Shown: positions 1 to 10,179, numbered from the stretch's first letter. The stretch is DNA of 61,925 bases from an uncultured Ruminococcus sp. (GCA_905233755.1 CAJODM010000009.1:1-61925); one strand, 5' to 3'. Made by a program: numbers and translations. Notes: generated by a model not told the origin, from the sequence alone.

Positions 1-923
1 TGTAAAAGCAAGAAGTCGTTGAAATCCTTGCCGCATGGCGGTGGGAAATCAACGACCTCATATCTGTCGGACAGTTTATTCACGATGACCTGCGCTGCCT
101 GTCTGCCCTTTGTATCGTTATCAAAATGAACGAAAACCTTTCGCGTTGAAGGGTGTTCATCGAGATAGGAACGCAATACAGCGGGGACGCTGGCTTTGCC
201 GGTATCCTTGCTCGGAGCGTATATTCCTGCAAGGGACACCATGTTATGACGGTGATAATCCTCGCCCGCGAGCTTCAGCAGCGTCGCAAAGGATAACAGG
301 TCTATGGCGCTCTCAAACAGGTGTACGGCGTCGCATTCAGCGCCGACCAGCCGAAAGGAATAATGCTTGTCGCTGCCCGAACATTCGCCTAAGATACGCT
401 GTCCGTTCGTCGCTCGGTATCCGGCGTAACGGGGGTTGTTCTCTTTATCGAAGCCTACAAAGATGATGTTGTGATACGGCAGACTCTCATAAAACAGCCC
501 TCGTTCGGAACATTCTACAGCTATTCTTTTCTCAATTCCGCGTGAGCAAAGATACTGAATAGCGGTGAAATTGTTGTCCGCTCTCTGCGGCAGGAGCAAA
601 GGTTTAGTAGTATTATTCGGCTTATCAGGATCACGCTCAGCTTGGGGCGGCAATCGCTCTTTATGGTCACAGATACGTTCCACCGCCTCGATAAACGGCA
701 ATCCTCTGACCTTTATCAGATAGTCGATAGCCGTATAGCCGCCGATGCCGGTCGACCACCACATCCATGCTCCGTTGGATATTTTAAGGCTGTCATGCGA
801 GCGAGTACAGTACACATTGTCGGACAATCTCACCAGCTCATCCGGCTCATAAAGCCGCAGATAGGTCAGTAAATCCATTTTGCGGGCGGTCTCGATCATA
901 TCTGCGCTGACAAATCTTTTCAT
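1..923 (-). CDS. DUF3991/TOPRIM domain protein of the ICE (partial, C-terminus beyond the window)
   Basis: The frame starts at an ATG at 923 (MKRFVSADMIETARKMDLL) and stays open to the window edge, giving about 307 residues of an incomplete protein. The N-terminal part carries the DUF3991-like stretch (residues about 10-60, with SHDSLKISNGAWMWW), and the C-terminal part is a TOPRIM fold: VHLFESAIDLLSF (acidic first motif) and VFVHFDNDTKGRQAA (the DxD motif), followed by GKDFNDFLL. Proteins of this kind are carried by Tn1549-like conjugative elements and are thought to act as primase or nicking-associated factors on transferred DNA; that role is family knowledge, not shown here. It sits just 4 bases after the DUF3848 gene, as the last visible gene of the ICE operon. 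No zinc-binding CHC2 cysteines are evident. Identity is fairly sure; function is inferred. Confidence 0.85.
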   Translation of the reverse strand, partial: MKRFVSADMIETARKMDLLTYLRLYEPDELVRLSDNVYCTRSHDSLKISNGAWMWWSTGIGGYTAIDYLIKVRGLPFIEAVERICDHKERLPPQAERDPDKPNNTTKPLLLPQRADNNFTAIQYLCSRGIEKRIAVECSERGLFYESLPYHNIIFVGFDKENNPRYAGYRATNGQRILGECSGSDKHYSFRLVGAECDAVHLFESAIDLLSFATLLKLAGEDYHRHNMVSLAGIYAPSKDTGKASVPAVLRSYLDEHPSTRKVFVHFDNDTKGRQAAQVIVNKLSDRYEVVDFPPPCGKDFNDFLLL

Positions 924-927
924 ATCA

Positions 928-1269
928 TCACCGGCTGTCCCTTCCCTTAGTATCGCGCGTCCTGTCACATAAAAATTCGCCTTCTTCTCGAATACAATCA
1001 CGGATATTATCCATCACATTGTAGTCATACTTGTTAAAGCGTCGGTAGACGTCTGTGATAGGACAGCGGGACGACAACAATCCTTTGACCTCTTTTTCGG
1101 AAAGGCTATCGCTGTTCTCAACAATACTCAGAATATCCTCACGAATGGTATATTCGTATGCGTGATTAAGGATTTCCTCGGGTGGTAGGGAAAGCAAGAA
1201 TTTCCGAAAGCCGTTCTGTTCGGCTTTCATCTTCTCGTACAGGGCTTCATTCATATTTTCAACTGTCAT
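928..1269 (-). CDS. DUF3848 family ICE protein
   Basis: This 113-residue protein begins MTVENMNEALYEKMKAEQ and contains the characteristic block LPPEEILNHAYEYTIREDI of DUF3848 proteins, which are found almost only in clostridial conjugative elements next to the large methylase/helicase. It has no signal peptide or membrane segment and is rich in charged residues. A strong AGGAGG (about 1273-1278) precedes the ATG, and it lies 14 bases downstream of the giant helicase gene and 4 bases upstream of the TOPRIM gene, so the three are one operon. The function of the family is unknown to me. Confidence 0.75.
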   Translation of the reverse strand: MTVENMNEALYEKMKAEQNGFRKFLLSLPPEEILNHAYEYTIREDILSIVENSDSLSEKEVKGLLSSRCPITDVYRRFNKYDYNVMDNIRDCIREEGEFLCDRTRDTKGRDSR

Positions 1270-1283
1270 GTGTTACACCTCCT

Positions 1284-4200
1284 TTATCTTGCGTCACGGC
1301 TGCTTCGGATACGGTCAGGCTCGTCAGCTTCGACTTCGGTTCCCTCTGCTTCGATGACTTCGCTCTCGCGCTTATCAACGTCCAAAAGGGCGTTCAGCTC
1401 ATTCAGCCGTGCTGTTTTTGCTCTCAATTCTTCCTCCTGTGCAAAGGGCTTCTGCACTTCGATCTTGGCGGTTTCAAACTGCTTTTGAAGGTTTTCGAGA
1501 TCAGCGACAGCCTGTTCCAATCGCTTCTCCAATCCGTCAAGAGCATTATCCAAACGGGTTATATTACCGTGTACGTCAATGCCGAGCTTGACGTCATGCG
1601 CTAATCTGCCTTTCAGCCGGATACCGTACTGACGGTTGACCGTATCGAAATACATATCCATATCAAAGCCGCGATAAGAGCCGAGATGAAAGGCGTCAGA
1701 CGATTGCATTGACTTGCAAGCGTCAGCTTTCGCCTTATCATCAAAAAGAACACCCTCTATTTCCATACCGACAAAGGTATCGTCGGCGGATCTTGGGTGT
1801 TTCTTTGCGACTTCAATATCCTGTTTCAAGCCGTCGATCAGACCGGTATAAAAAGCGATCCTCTCGGGATAATACTTCAAAATCTTATCCTCAAGCTCAT
1901 ACTTCTCGGAAAGATAACCTGCCTTTATCATCTGTAGCTTTTGGACTTGGATATCCAGATCCATCTTCTCTTTGATGTACGGATTACCGGTGGCGAGCAT
2001 TTTGATCTCAGCGTATGACAGGGCTGTTTGGTCGACGTCCTCGGCTGAACGCACGGGCGTCTTTGAGGTCATGATCTGCGCGCAGAACTTTTGCTTTGCC
2101 TCGACGAGCTGATACAGATACGCGTCAAAGGTTTCCTCCGTGACATAACGGTACAGATGTACTTCGGGGTTTTCATTACCCTGACGAACTGTTCTTCCTG
2201 CCCGCTGCTGGAGGTCGGACGGACGCCACGGACAGTCGAGATCATGCCCGGCTATCAGCCTGTTCTGCACATTAGTACCGGCTCCCATCTTGGCGGTCGA
2301 GCCGATCAGAACGCGCACCTCGCCGTTGCGGACTTTGCGAAACAGGTCGAGCTTCTGCGCTTCTGTCTTGGCTTCATGGATAAAACGTATCTGTTCCTCG
2401 GGGATTCCTCGCTCGATCAGCTTTCTGCGAATATCCGTATAGACGGAGAATTCATCGTCATTTTTCGGCGTAGATAAATCGCAAAAAACAAGCTGGGTCG
2501 ACCGCTGCTCGGCGGTGTCGTTCCATATCTGATATACATTATCCACACACGCGTTGACCTTGCTGCCGTCGAAATCTTCCAACAGCGGATTAAGCAATCT
2601 CTGATCCAGCGCGAGCTTTCTGCCGTCGTTGGTGATATTCAGCATATTATCCTTTGACGGATCGACGTTTCCTTTTCGGATAGCTTCGGCTCTCTCGCCG
2701 AGCGCCTTTACCATCTCTTTCTGCATCTCGGAAGGCTTGACCGCGATATTGTGATAATTCGCTTTTGGTACGGGAAGATCGAGCATATCCGCTGTCTGAA
2801 TATCCGCCACCATGCGGAACATCGCCATAAGCTCCGGTAGATTATAGAACCGTGCAAAACGCGTCTTGGCACGGTAGCCTGTTCCTTCCGGCGTCAGCTC
2901 GACAGCCGTGATCGTTTCGCCGAAGGTGGACGCCCATGCGTCAAAGTATTGCAGATCATGGCGGACAAGGGTCTCATACTGCAAGTACCGCTGTATCGTG
3001 TACAGCTCCACCATCGAGTTTGAGATCGGTGTGCCGGTAGCGAATATCGTGCCGCGGCTGCCGGTCAGCTCGTCAAGATAACGGCATTTCATAAACAGGT
3101 CTGAGGACTTCGCCGCCTCGGTCTGAGCAATGCCTCCGACGTTCCTCATTTTTGTGAACAGATAAAGGTTTTTGTAATAGTGGCTTTCGTCAATAAACAG
3201 GCGGTCAACGCCTAATTCTTCAAAGGTGACAACGTCATCCTTCCTGTCTTGAGCGTTCAGCTTTTCCAGTTTTGTTTGGATTGACTTGCGGCTTTTTTCA
3301 AGCTGTTTGACCGTATATCTGTCCTCATGGCTCCTTCCGAGAGCCTCAATACCGTCGGTGATCTCATCAAGCTGCGCCTGCAGCATCGCTATCTGCCTTT
3401 CTGCGCTGATAGGGATTTTTTCAAACTGAGAGTGTCCGATAATGATGGCGTCGTATTCTCCGGTAGCGATCCTCGCGCAAAACTTACGGCGGTTTTTACG
3501 CTCAAAATCCTTCTTTGTAGCGACGAGGATATTCGCCGCAGGATAGAGTTGGAGGAACTCCGCCGCCCATTGCTCGGTCAGGTGGTTCGGTACAACGAAC
3601 AGAGATTTATTGCATAAACCGAGGCGTTTGCTTTCCATCGCCGCCGCTGTCATGGCGAAGGTCTTGCCCGCGCCGACTTCATGTGCGAAAAGGGTATTAC
3701 CGCCGTAAATGATATGAGCGACAGCGTCCCGCTGGTGCTTACGCAGTTCGATCTCGGGGTTCATACCGACAAAGGCGATATGTGAGCCATCATACACGCG
3801 CGGGCGCGTATTATTGAACTTATCGTTGTATAAACGACAAAGGCGCTCGCGTCGTTTCGGATCAGCCCATATCCATTCTTGGAACTGCTGCTTGATAGCC
3901 TCCTGTTTCGCCAGCGCGATGGCTGTTTCCTTTTTGTTCAGAACAGCCTTTTTACTACCGCCTGGTTCTTCGATATAGTCATAGATGCGTACATCCTTCA
4001 GGTTCAGCGTCTGCTCGATGATCTGATAGGCGTTGATCCTGTCTGTACCATAGGTGGAATACGCCTTGACGTTGGTACGGTCATAGGTTTTGTACTCAAT
4101 ATTCCACTCGCCGGTGATAGGCGAATAATGCACCTTCATTTTCCATTGAGCATAATAAGGAGTATCAAGTAGCTGATAGATGAACTTCTGCACATCTTCA

Positions 4201-7200
4201 ACCGGCAGCCATGTAGCGCCGAGGCGGACGGAGATTTCCGACGCCTTCAGATCCTCCGGCTGTACTTGCTGTAATGCCTCTACGTTTGCCGTATAGTCCT
4301 GCGGATAAAGCTGGGCAGATTGATAAGCAGTCTTTAACTTCTCGCGAACATTGCCGGATAGATATTCGTCAGCGGTCAGATACTTCGGCTCACGGTTTCC
4401 TCCGAAGCCGTACAGCGGATTAAGGAAGATAACACCCTTCAAATCCTCGAAGATTTTTTCTTCGGAAAGTCCCGACAGCTCGCACATGAAGTCCATATCC
4501 ACGCCAGCGCGTTCAGCCATAGAGATATTAAGCGCTTCGGACGCGGTATCTACGGAGGTGACCGGCTCATGCGGTCTGATCGTGCGCTTGGTGAAAATAT
4601 CCGCTTTGCGTAACAAGTTTCCTTCCTCGTCCAGTATTTCCAAAGAAGATAACAACGAATAAGAGCTGTCCAGCGAAAAAGCGGCGTTATTCGCCCGAGA
4701 GTTGATAAGACCGTACTTTTTTGTGTAGTTATCATAAAGCGTGTTGAGCCGTTCCTGCTCCGCTTTGATCGCTTCGTCGGGGTAATTCTCGGTCTGCATT
4801 TCAAGCAGGCGGCGAACGCTGTCACGAATGGGTATCATGCCTTTGATACGGTTTTGCGCCGTTGCCGAAACATCGAACAAGGTCATGCGGCTGTTTTCGC
4901 GGAAGTAGATGCTGCCGTCGACCAGCGTAAAGGAAAAGTTTCGCACGGTAGGATCAGCGGGGATAGAAGTATCTTCTTCCATATCCTCGTCCAGCTCATA
5001 GTCGGTCACTTCACCGTGGATATTGGTGATAGCCTCATCAAGCAGCTCGCCGAGGTCTGCGTCCTCATAAGGGATACAATCCGGCGTCATACCGTGACGT
5101 CCCGATACCAGCTTCATCTCGCCGAGTATCATTTCGGGGTGCTGAACAAAGTAACTGTTCATCGTGATACCGTTCTCATCGGTATCCAAATGCACCCATG
5201 AAGGCTCGATGTCGATGATACGGTCGCGCTTTTGGAGTATAAGAATATCCGAAACGACGTCCGTACCGGCATTACCTCTGAAAGTGTTGTTTGGCAGACG
5301 GATCGCACCGAGCAGATCGGCACGCTGCGCGATATACTTTCTCACCGCTGAGTTCTCTTTATCCATCGTGCCGCGTGAGGTGACCAGCGCCATGACGCCG
5401 CCCGGACGGAGCTTATCCAGCGACTTTGCGAAGAAGTAGTCGTGTATCAGGAAATGGTGCTTGTCATAACGCTTATCCGACACGCCAAACTCACCGAAGG
5501 GTACGTTACCGACAACGGCATCAAAGAAGCTGTCGGGTATCTCAGCCTTTTCAAACGGCTGCGCCGCGATCGAGCTGCGCTGATAGAGCTGCTGTGCTAT
5601 CCCTGCTGAGATCGTGTCTATCTCGACGCCGAACACACGGCTCTCGCTCATGGAGGCGGGCAGCATACCGATGAAGTTTCCGATACCGCACGACGGCTCC
5701 AAGATGTTGCCTCTCTGAAAGCCCATGTTTTCCATGACCTTGTAGATGGCGGATATGACGACAGGCGGCGTATAGAAAGCGGTCAGCGTGCTTGCTCGGG
5801 CAGAAGAGTATTCCTCGGGCGACAGCAAGCCATATAGCTCAGAAAATTCATCTGACCAAGCGTCGTTGTTTTCATCAAACGCTTCAGGGATACCGCCCCA
5901 GCCTACATACTGAGCAAGGACTTTTTGTTCTTCGGGTGTAGCAAAGCGATCATCAAATTCACACTCCCTCAAAACGCGAATAGCATCCATGTTCCTTTTG
6001 AAACGTGCCTTTTTACCTGCTTCCTCCAGCTCAAAGCCTTTGAGGTCAAAGGTATGCCGCTGCGACATGGGTATATCCGGGTGCAGGTCAAAGGTCTGCG
6101 CTTTCGCCCTCGGCTGCTGCTCCCACGCAGGGGTAAGCTGCTGTTGATTGCTGATTGCTTTCTTTACATGATCGACAAGAGCGATAATCTCAGGATTACG
6201 CCATGAGCCGTCATCGGTTTTTGCATAGTCCTCTATGAGAGTATCTTTGCCATCTAAGCATTGGATAAAGTCAAAACTCCCGGGCATTCTTTTGGTGTTT
6301 GTCACACCAAAAGCCTTCATCCTATCAGTCGGTAGTGAGAAATATACTGCAAGAGCTTCATCGCAGTCTTTGTATTCTGTAACGTGCAACGGTGCAGCAC
6401 TCAGATCTTCAACAACATAAAAGTGGTCGATGAAGAACGATGATTGAGCCACAGCATCGGCATCAGCCATCACTTGTTGGATAAACGGGTCGGCGTCGAG
6501 TTTATCAGGATCAACGACTTGTCCGTTGACGATACCACTTTCTTCGAGCTGCCTTCTGATTTCAGACGGATCAACATCATCAAGCTCGTCGTGTTCGGCA
6601 TAGAAAGGCGCGAGTTCCTCATCGGTGAGATAGGTCAGCTCACCGAACTCCATGCCGGTCAAACCGTTCTTAATCAAATCAGAAAGACTTTCGTATTGGT
6701 CAACATGGACGGTTTTTGCATCAACTGTTTTAACAATACGGCAGTTAAGAAGGTCAACTGAGGTCTGTATTTCATGCAAGCCGTCCTCGGTTTCCGTAAA
6801 AGCAAGCTCAACATCGGTCAAGTCATCATATTCAGCAGGGTCGCCGTATTCTGCTACACAGAATTCATCTATCAGCCGCCTTGCCTCTGTCAGAAGGATA
6901 TTGTATTCTGATTCAAACGGTGGTATTGGTTCAACGGTAATGCTGACTAACGGTTTCGGTAAGTCATTGATATAGCTGTAATCTATGGTGTCGCCGTTTT
7001 CGTCGGCATAAACCACAAGCCCCATAGGAGTTGGTCTTCTGATGTCATCACGAATATCTCTCTCCAGCTTATCGGCGTCAAGGTAGGTAAAGCTCTGTTC
7101 GATCTCACCGTTGCGGTAATAGTCCAAGCGAGCTACGGGACGGGATGGTATCGGCTCTCTTTGACTCGGAGCCATAGTAAGAAAACTCCTGCTGCCGTCA

Positions 7201-10169
7201 TCGTTCTGACGCGAGATACCCACATGATAGCCTCTGTCTATCAGCATATTGAGATAGGTGTCAAGACGTTTCATAGGGAACCCTATCATACTGATCCGTT
7301 GGTGTTCGGTCAATGCCCGTGTCACGGGAACCAGCCCGAACACCTCAGACAAAGCAGCGGCATCGTCACCGTAGGCTTCCATAAAATCTCCTACTTGAAA
7401 CAGGATCGTCATATTCGGATGGGCTTCACGTTCGCTGAAATAAAGCTGCATCAACGGAGTGTATGAGCTTATATCTCTTTCCCCGTTAGACAAGGGCTCG
7501 TTTTCGTGAACTGCTATATGTCCTTCTTCGGGAGGTTTTACAACGACCCTCAGGTGATTGTTCAGCGGGTTTTCCTGTACCTTTGCTTCAAACTCCGCAC
7601 GGGAAACTTCCTTGTTGAACAGCGGGAATTTCGGGTCGAACAGCATCACGCGGTCATCGCCGAGAGATATGATCTCATAGGTGTCCGCGCCGAGATATAC
7701 CTTATCGCCGAGGTGATACTGATATTCATAGGTTTCAGCCTTCTGCTGACGTTCCTCGGGAGCTGTTTCCATCTCGATCTGACGGCGTCGTTCTTCTTCG
7801 CTCCGGCGACGTTGTTCAGCCCATTCAAGTCGCTGCTGCTCCTGTTCTTGAAGCCAAGCAGGATAGTCGGCAAGTTCTTTTTCATTTAGGTATCTGCCGA
7901 GCTTGATCAATTCTGAAATACGCTGTTCAACTTTATTCCACTTTAAGAGAATATGAGGTACTTCATCGCCAAAACCGCGCTTTAGCATAATCCCTTTTGA
8001 ATCATGATCCATATTGATTCCGGTACCAATCAGTACAGGATATGATCCGCCGATGCCATATGCATTTTTCAAGAAACGGATATTCTCTTCACGGGACAAG
8101 CTCTTTTGGAACTGCTCGTAAATGCGGTATTTTCCTGTACCTCCGCGCGTCAGAACTGTATCTATGATTTCCTGAGAAAAAACAAAAGCAGAAGATCTCT
8201 CTTCTGCGCTGCCTGTGATCAGTTCTAATTGACCGTCTACTGATGGTAAGGGTTTTGCTGTATCCCGAAGCTCTCCGAGAAGCCTCATACCGTCAAAATA
8301 TGCGGCTATAACTCCCCAATCGTAGTAGCCCTGTGATATTCGGTTAGTGTAGCTGCCCTCCCATAGATGAAGCACATTCTGAAAGGTTTTGTAGCCCATT
8401 CTTCTGCCGTCAGGTATGATAACTTCTGTATAGTCATTGTTGAATATACTTTTGATATATTCGATTTGCCTCCTATTATCACGCACAGAATCAAAAAAAG
8501 CGGCGATCTCTGCCTTAGTCGCTTTGAGGTGAGGTGTAGACAGAAGAATAGCTTTTATGTTTTCATCACTGCTGAGAAACGGCAGGCTTTTATCTTCGTG
8601 TGTCCGATCATAGTATTCAAGCTCAGTATCACCTCTGACATAACTGTCGCTAGATATGACAGGATCGTGGATACGATGATACAAGGCGTCACAGATTTTG
8701 TCATAGACCGCGTTGATCTCGCTGTCATTATCCCGACGGTCATAGGTTTCCGCGAAATAGTCCAGCATATCCTGCATCGTATCAACATCATATAATTCGT
8801 GTGTGATACGCTGGATCAGGACGGGGTCTGCGCCGTCCTCCGGTCTGTCGATAGGCTCTCTGTCTACGTCCTCATAGTAGTCGATGATATAATCGGTGAG
8901 ATAATCGTATATCTTAACTGCGAGCTCGGCTGCGGATAAGTCAGAAAAAGCAGGCTCGTCGTCTGACTGAGCCTGCTCATTGGGGTTTACAGAGCGTATA
9001 TTACCTCGTTCATCACGATCTCTCTCGCCGAGTGCCGGAGGTTGTTCATCAGGCGCGTCCACTTCATCGGGTCGTCCGCTTTCAGCTTTTCGGTCACGCC
9101 CTCCTTCTGAGCCATCTGACGGAGAACGCTGTCCTCCATCTGCAAGGCTCTCTGTTCGACTTCCGCGAGGTGCTGTGTCAGCTTCGCCGAGGTCAGCAGA
9201 TTGTAGTACAGGATTTTGTGCTGCGTCTTGAGGAACTTGAGCCTCATCTGAGCGAACACGCCCAACTCCGTCTGCGGCTGTTCGGGCATCGTCAGATCGG
9301 GCAGGCTGTAATCGCCCTGTCGGGTGTAGGTGATCTCTGTCATGGTCAAATCTCCTTTCGGGTTGTATTGTGTCATTATTGTAGTCGCTTATCTGCGGAT
9401 TGACAAATATGCGATTTTCACGGTCAAGCGCCAGTACGGTCTTGGCAATCTCAGACAACGCCATTTCAGCTATGTCGCTGGTGGCGTAACCGAGGGCGTT
9501 TATCGCCTCGGGCGTATTGAAGTTGACAATATCCCTAAAGTCCTCATCGTTATAATACGGAGAGGTGTCCATGCCGAGCCGCGTCATTATCATGTACGCG
9601 ACGCTCTGAGTGACAAGGTTGTTGTACAAATATTTGACTGTATCCTCGTTCAGCCCGTATAAAAAGCTGTCGTTCACCGTGAACAGAAGATCGCCGACGT
9701 AATCGGGGATATTATCCTCGACGGCGTTATGCGATGCGCTCAGTATCGCTTCTTCCATCGACGTCCTGTTTTCAAGAAAGCCGAAGGTGTTCTCTAAGGT
9801 GTCGATCACGTCCTCGGTATATTCGTCCTTCATCTGCCAAAGCGGAACCGGACGGGAATACCGGCTCTCATGGGTGTCGGATATGTCAAAGTAATATTTC
9901 AGCCTCTGACCGGCGCGCTCCATATCCTCAAAGACGGCAATACCTTTAGCCCCGCGGTTGACCCACCGACCAAAGGCGGTGTTCCACCGTTCTATCTCAA
10001 GAACAGCCGTCGCGTCCGGACGCTGTGCGAACACAAGGAGCTGCTCATCAAAGCGCAGACGGTAGTTACGGCAGGCTGATTCCAAAAAGTCACGCCAATC
10101 GGCAGGATCAGACAGCTCCTTTGCCGTCGTCTGATACAGCTCGTTAAGGAGTTCATATTTTCTTGCCAT
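1284..10169 (-). CDS. Giant ICE protein: ArdC-like N-terminus, MutS-I-like segment, DNA methylase and SNF2-type helicase
   Basis: This 2961-residue cytoplasmic protein is the hallmark large polyprotein-like gene of Tn1549-type elements. Visible parts, in order: an ArdC-like N-terminus (about 1-100); a poorly conserved, charged linker (about 275-395) that overlaps tnpV in another frame; a MutS domain I-like stretch near residue 918 (ILFQVGDFMEAYGDDA); an N6-adenine methylase with SAM motif ILEPSCGIGNF (about 1488) and a catalytic-type motif GNVPFGEFG (about 1550); and a superfamily 2 helicase with GAGKT (about 2166), DESH (about 2326), TGTPISNS (about 2376) and QRAGRTVRQGNE (about 2654). A coiled, charged C-terminus follows. 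NVPF replaces the usual NPPF/NPPY, a common variant in these proteins. The likely role is protecting or remodelling element DNA during transfer (inference). A TAGGAG site precedes the ATG, 10 bases after the upstream gene. Confidence 0.9.
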   Translation of the reverse strand: MARKYELLNELYQTTAKELSDPADWRDFLESACRNYRLRFDEQLLVFAQRPDATAVLEIERWNTAFGRWVNRGAKGIAVFEDMERAGQRLKYYFDISDTHESRYSRPVPLWQMKDEYTEDVIDTLENTFGFLENRTSMEEAILSASHNAVEDNIPDYVGDLLFTVNDSFLYGLNEDTVKYLYNNLVTQSVAYMIMTRLGMDTSPYYNDEDFRDIVNFNTPEAINALGYATSDIAEMALSEIAKTVLALDRENRIFVNPQISDYNNDTIQPERRFDHDRDHLHPTGRLQPARSDDARTAADGVGRVRSDEAQVPQDAAQNPVLQSADLGEADTAPRGSRTESLADGGQRSPSDGSEGGRDRKAESGRPDEVDAPDEQPPALGERDRDERGNIRSVNPNEQAQSDDEPAFSDLSAAELAVKIYDYLTDYIIDYYEDVDREPIDRPEDGADPVLIQRITHELYDVDTMQDMLDYFAETYDRRDNDSEINAVYDKICDALYHRIHDPVISSDSYVRGDTELEYYDRTHEDKSLPFLSSDENIKAILLSTPHLKATKAEIAAFFDSVRDNRRQIEYIKSIFNNDYTEVIIPDGRRMGYKTFQNVLHLWEGSYTNRISQGYYDWGVIAAYFDGMRLLGELRDTAKPLPSVDGQLELITGSAEERSSAFVFSQEIIDTVLTRGGTGKYRIYEQFQKSLSREENIRFLKNAYGIGGSYPVLIGTGINMDHDSKGIMLKRGFGDEVPHILLKWNKVEQRISELIKLGRYLNEKELADYPAWLQEQEQQRLEWAEQRRRSEEERRRQIEMETAPEERQQKAETYEYQYHLGDKVYLGADTYEIISLGDDRVMLFDPKFPLFNKEVSRAEFEAKVQENPLNNHLRVVVKPPEEGHIAVHENEPLSNGERDISSYTPLMQLYFSEREAHPNMTILFQVGDFMEAYGDDAAALSEVFGLVPVTRALTEHQRISMIGFPMKRLDTYLNMLIDRGYHVGISRQNDDGSRSFLTMAPSQREPIPSRPVARLDYYRNGEIEQSFTYLDADKLERDIRDDIRRPTPMGLVVYADENGDTIDYSYINDLPKPLVSITVEPIPPFESEYNILLTEARRLIDEFCVAEYGDPAEYDDLTDVELAFTETEDGLHEIQTSVDLLNCRIVKTVDAKTVHVDQYESLSDLIKNGLTGMEFGELTYLTDEELAPFYAEHDELDDVDPSEIRRQLEESGIVNGQVVDPDKLDADPFIQQVMADADAVAQSSFFIDHFYVVEDLSAAPLHVTEYKDCDEALAVYFSLPTDRMKAFGVTNTKRMPGSFDFIQCLDGKDTLIEDYAKTDDGSWRNPEIIALVDHVKKAISNQQQLTPAWEQQPRAKAQTFDLHPDIPMSQRHTFDLKGFELEEAGKKARFKRNMDAIRVLRECEFDDRFATPEEQKVLAQYVGWGGIPEAFDENNDAWSDEFSELYGLLSPEEYSSARASTLTAFYTPPVVISAIYKVMENMGFQRGNILEPSCGIGNFIGMLPASMSESRVFGVEIDTISAGIAQQLYQRSSIAAQPFEKAEIPDSFFDAVVGNVPFGEFGVSDKRYDKHHFLIHDYFFAKSLDKLRPGGVMALVTSRGTMDKENSAVRKYIAQRADLLGAIRLPNNTFRGNAGTDVVSDILILQKRDRIIDIEPSWVHLDTDENGITMNSYFVQHPEMILGEMKLVSGRHGMTPDCIPYEDADLGELLDEAITNIHGEVTDYELDEDMEEDTSIPADPTVRNFSFTLVDGSIYFRENSRMTLFDVSATAQNRIKGMIPIRDSVRRLLEMQTENYPDEAIKAEQERLNTLYDNYTKKYGLINSRANNAAFSLDSSYSLLSSLEILDEEGNLLRKADIFTKRTIRPHEPVTSVDTASEALNISMAERAGVDMDFMCELSGLSEEKIFEDLKGVIFLNPLYGFGGNREPKYLTADEYLSGNVREKLKTAYQSAQLYPQDYTANVEALQQVQPEDLKASEISVRLGATWLPVEDVQKFIYQLLDTPYYAQWKMKVHYSPITGEWNIEYKTYDRTNVKAYSTYGTDRINAYQIIEQTLNLKDVRIYDYIEEPGGSKKAVLNKKETAIALAKQEAIKQQFQEWIWADPKRRERLCRLYNDKFNNTRPRVYDGSHIAFVGMNPEIELRKHQRDAVAHIIYGGNTLFAHEVGAGKTFAMTAAAMESKRLGLCNKSLFVVPNHLTEQWAAEFLQLYPAANILVATKKDFERKNRRKFCARIATGEYDAIIIGHSQFEKIPISAERQIAMLQAQLDEITDGIEALGRSHEDRYTVKQLEKSRKSIQTKLEKLNAQDRKDDVVTFEELGVDRLFIDESHYYKNLYLFTKMRNVGGIAQTEAAKSSDLFMKCRYLDELTGSRGTIFATGTPISNSMVELYTIQRYLQYETLVRHDLQYFDAWASTFGETITAVELTPEGTGYRAKTRFARFYNLPELMAMFRMVADIQTADMLDLPVPKANYHNIAVKPSEMQKEMVKALGERAEAIRKGNVDPSKDNMLNITNDGRKLALDQRLLNPLLEDFDGSKVNACVDNVYQIWNDTAEQRSTQLVFCDLSTPKNDDEFSVYTDIRRKLIERGIPEEQIRFIHEAKTEAQKLDLFRKVRNGEVRVLIGSTAKMGAGTNVQNRLIAGHDLDCPWRPSDLQQRAGRTVRQGNENPEVHLYRYVTEETFDAYLYQLVEAKQKFCAQIMTSKTPVRSAEDVDQTALSYAEIKMLATGNPYIKEKMDLDIQVQKLQMIKAGYLSEKYELEDKILKYYPERIAFYTGLIDGLKQDIEVAKKHPRSADDTFVGMEIEGVLFDDKAKADACKSMQSSDAFHLGSYRGFDMDMYFDTVNRQYGIRLKGRLAHDVKLGIDVHGNITRLDNALDGLEKRLEQAVADLENLQKQFETAKIEVQKPFAQEEELRAKTARLNELNALLDVDKRESEVIEAEGTEVEADEPDRIRSSRDAR
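8987..9343 (-). CDS. tnpV: TnpV-family transposon protein, nested in another frame of the giant helicase gene
   Basis: An 118-residue protein starting MTEITYTRQGDYSLPDL closely matches the TnpV family as I know it: the N-terminal TRQGDY motif, then QMRLKFLKTQHKILYYNL, a leucine-rich HLAEVEQRA helix, and the ending RLMNNLRHSAREIVMNEVI. The start is chosen at 9343 because it is preceded by AAAGGAGATTTGACC, an ideal Shine-Dalgarno site; an upstream in-frame ATG at 9376 lacks this. The gene lies wholly inside the 2961-aa gene, same strand, different frame, over its residues about 275-395. In that frame the giant protein is low-complexity (for example GSRTESLADGGQRSPSD), as expected if tnpV is the constrained frame. 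TnpV was named from Tn4451-type elements; its function is unknown. Identity is fairly sure; expression is not proven. Confidence 0.8.
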   Translation of the reverse strand: MTEITYTRQGDYSLPDLTMPEQPQTELGVFAQMRLKFLKTQHKILYYNLLTSAKLTQHLAEVEQRALQMEDSVLRQMAQKEGVTEKLKADDPMKWTRLMNNLRHSAREIVMNEVIYAL

Positions 10170-10179
10170 ATTCTTACTC

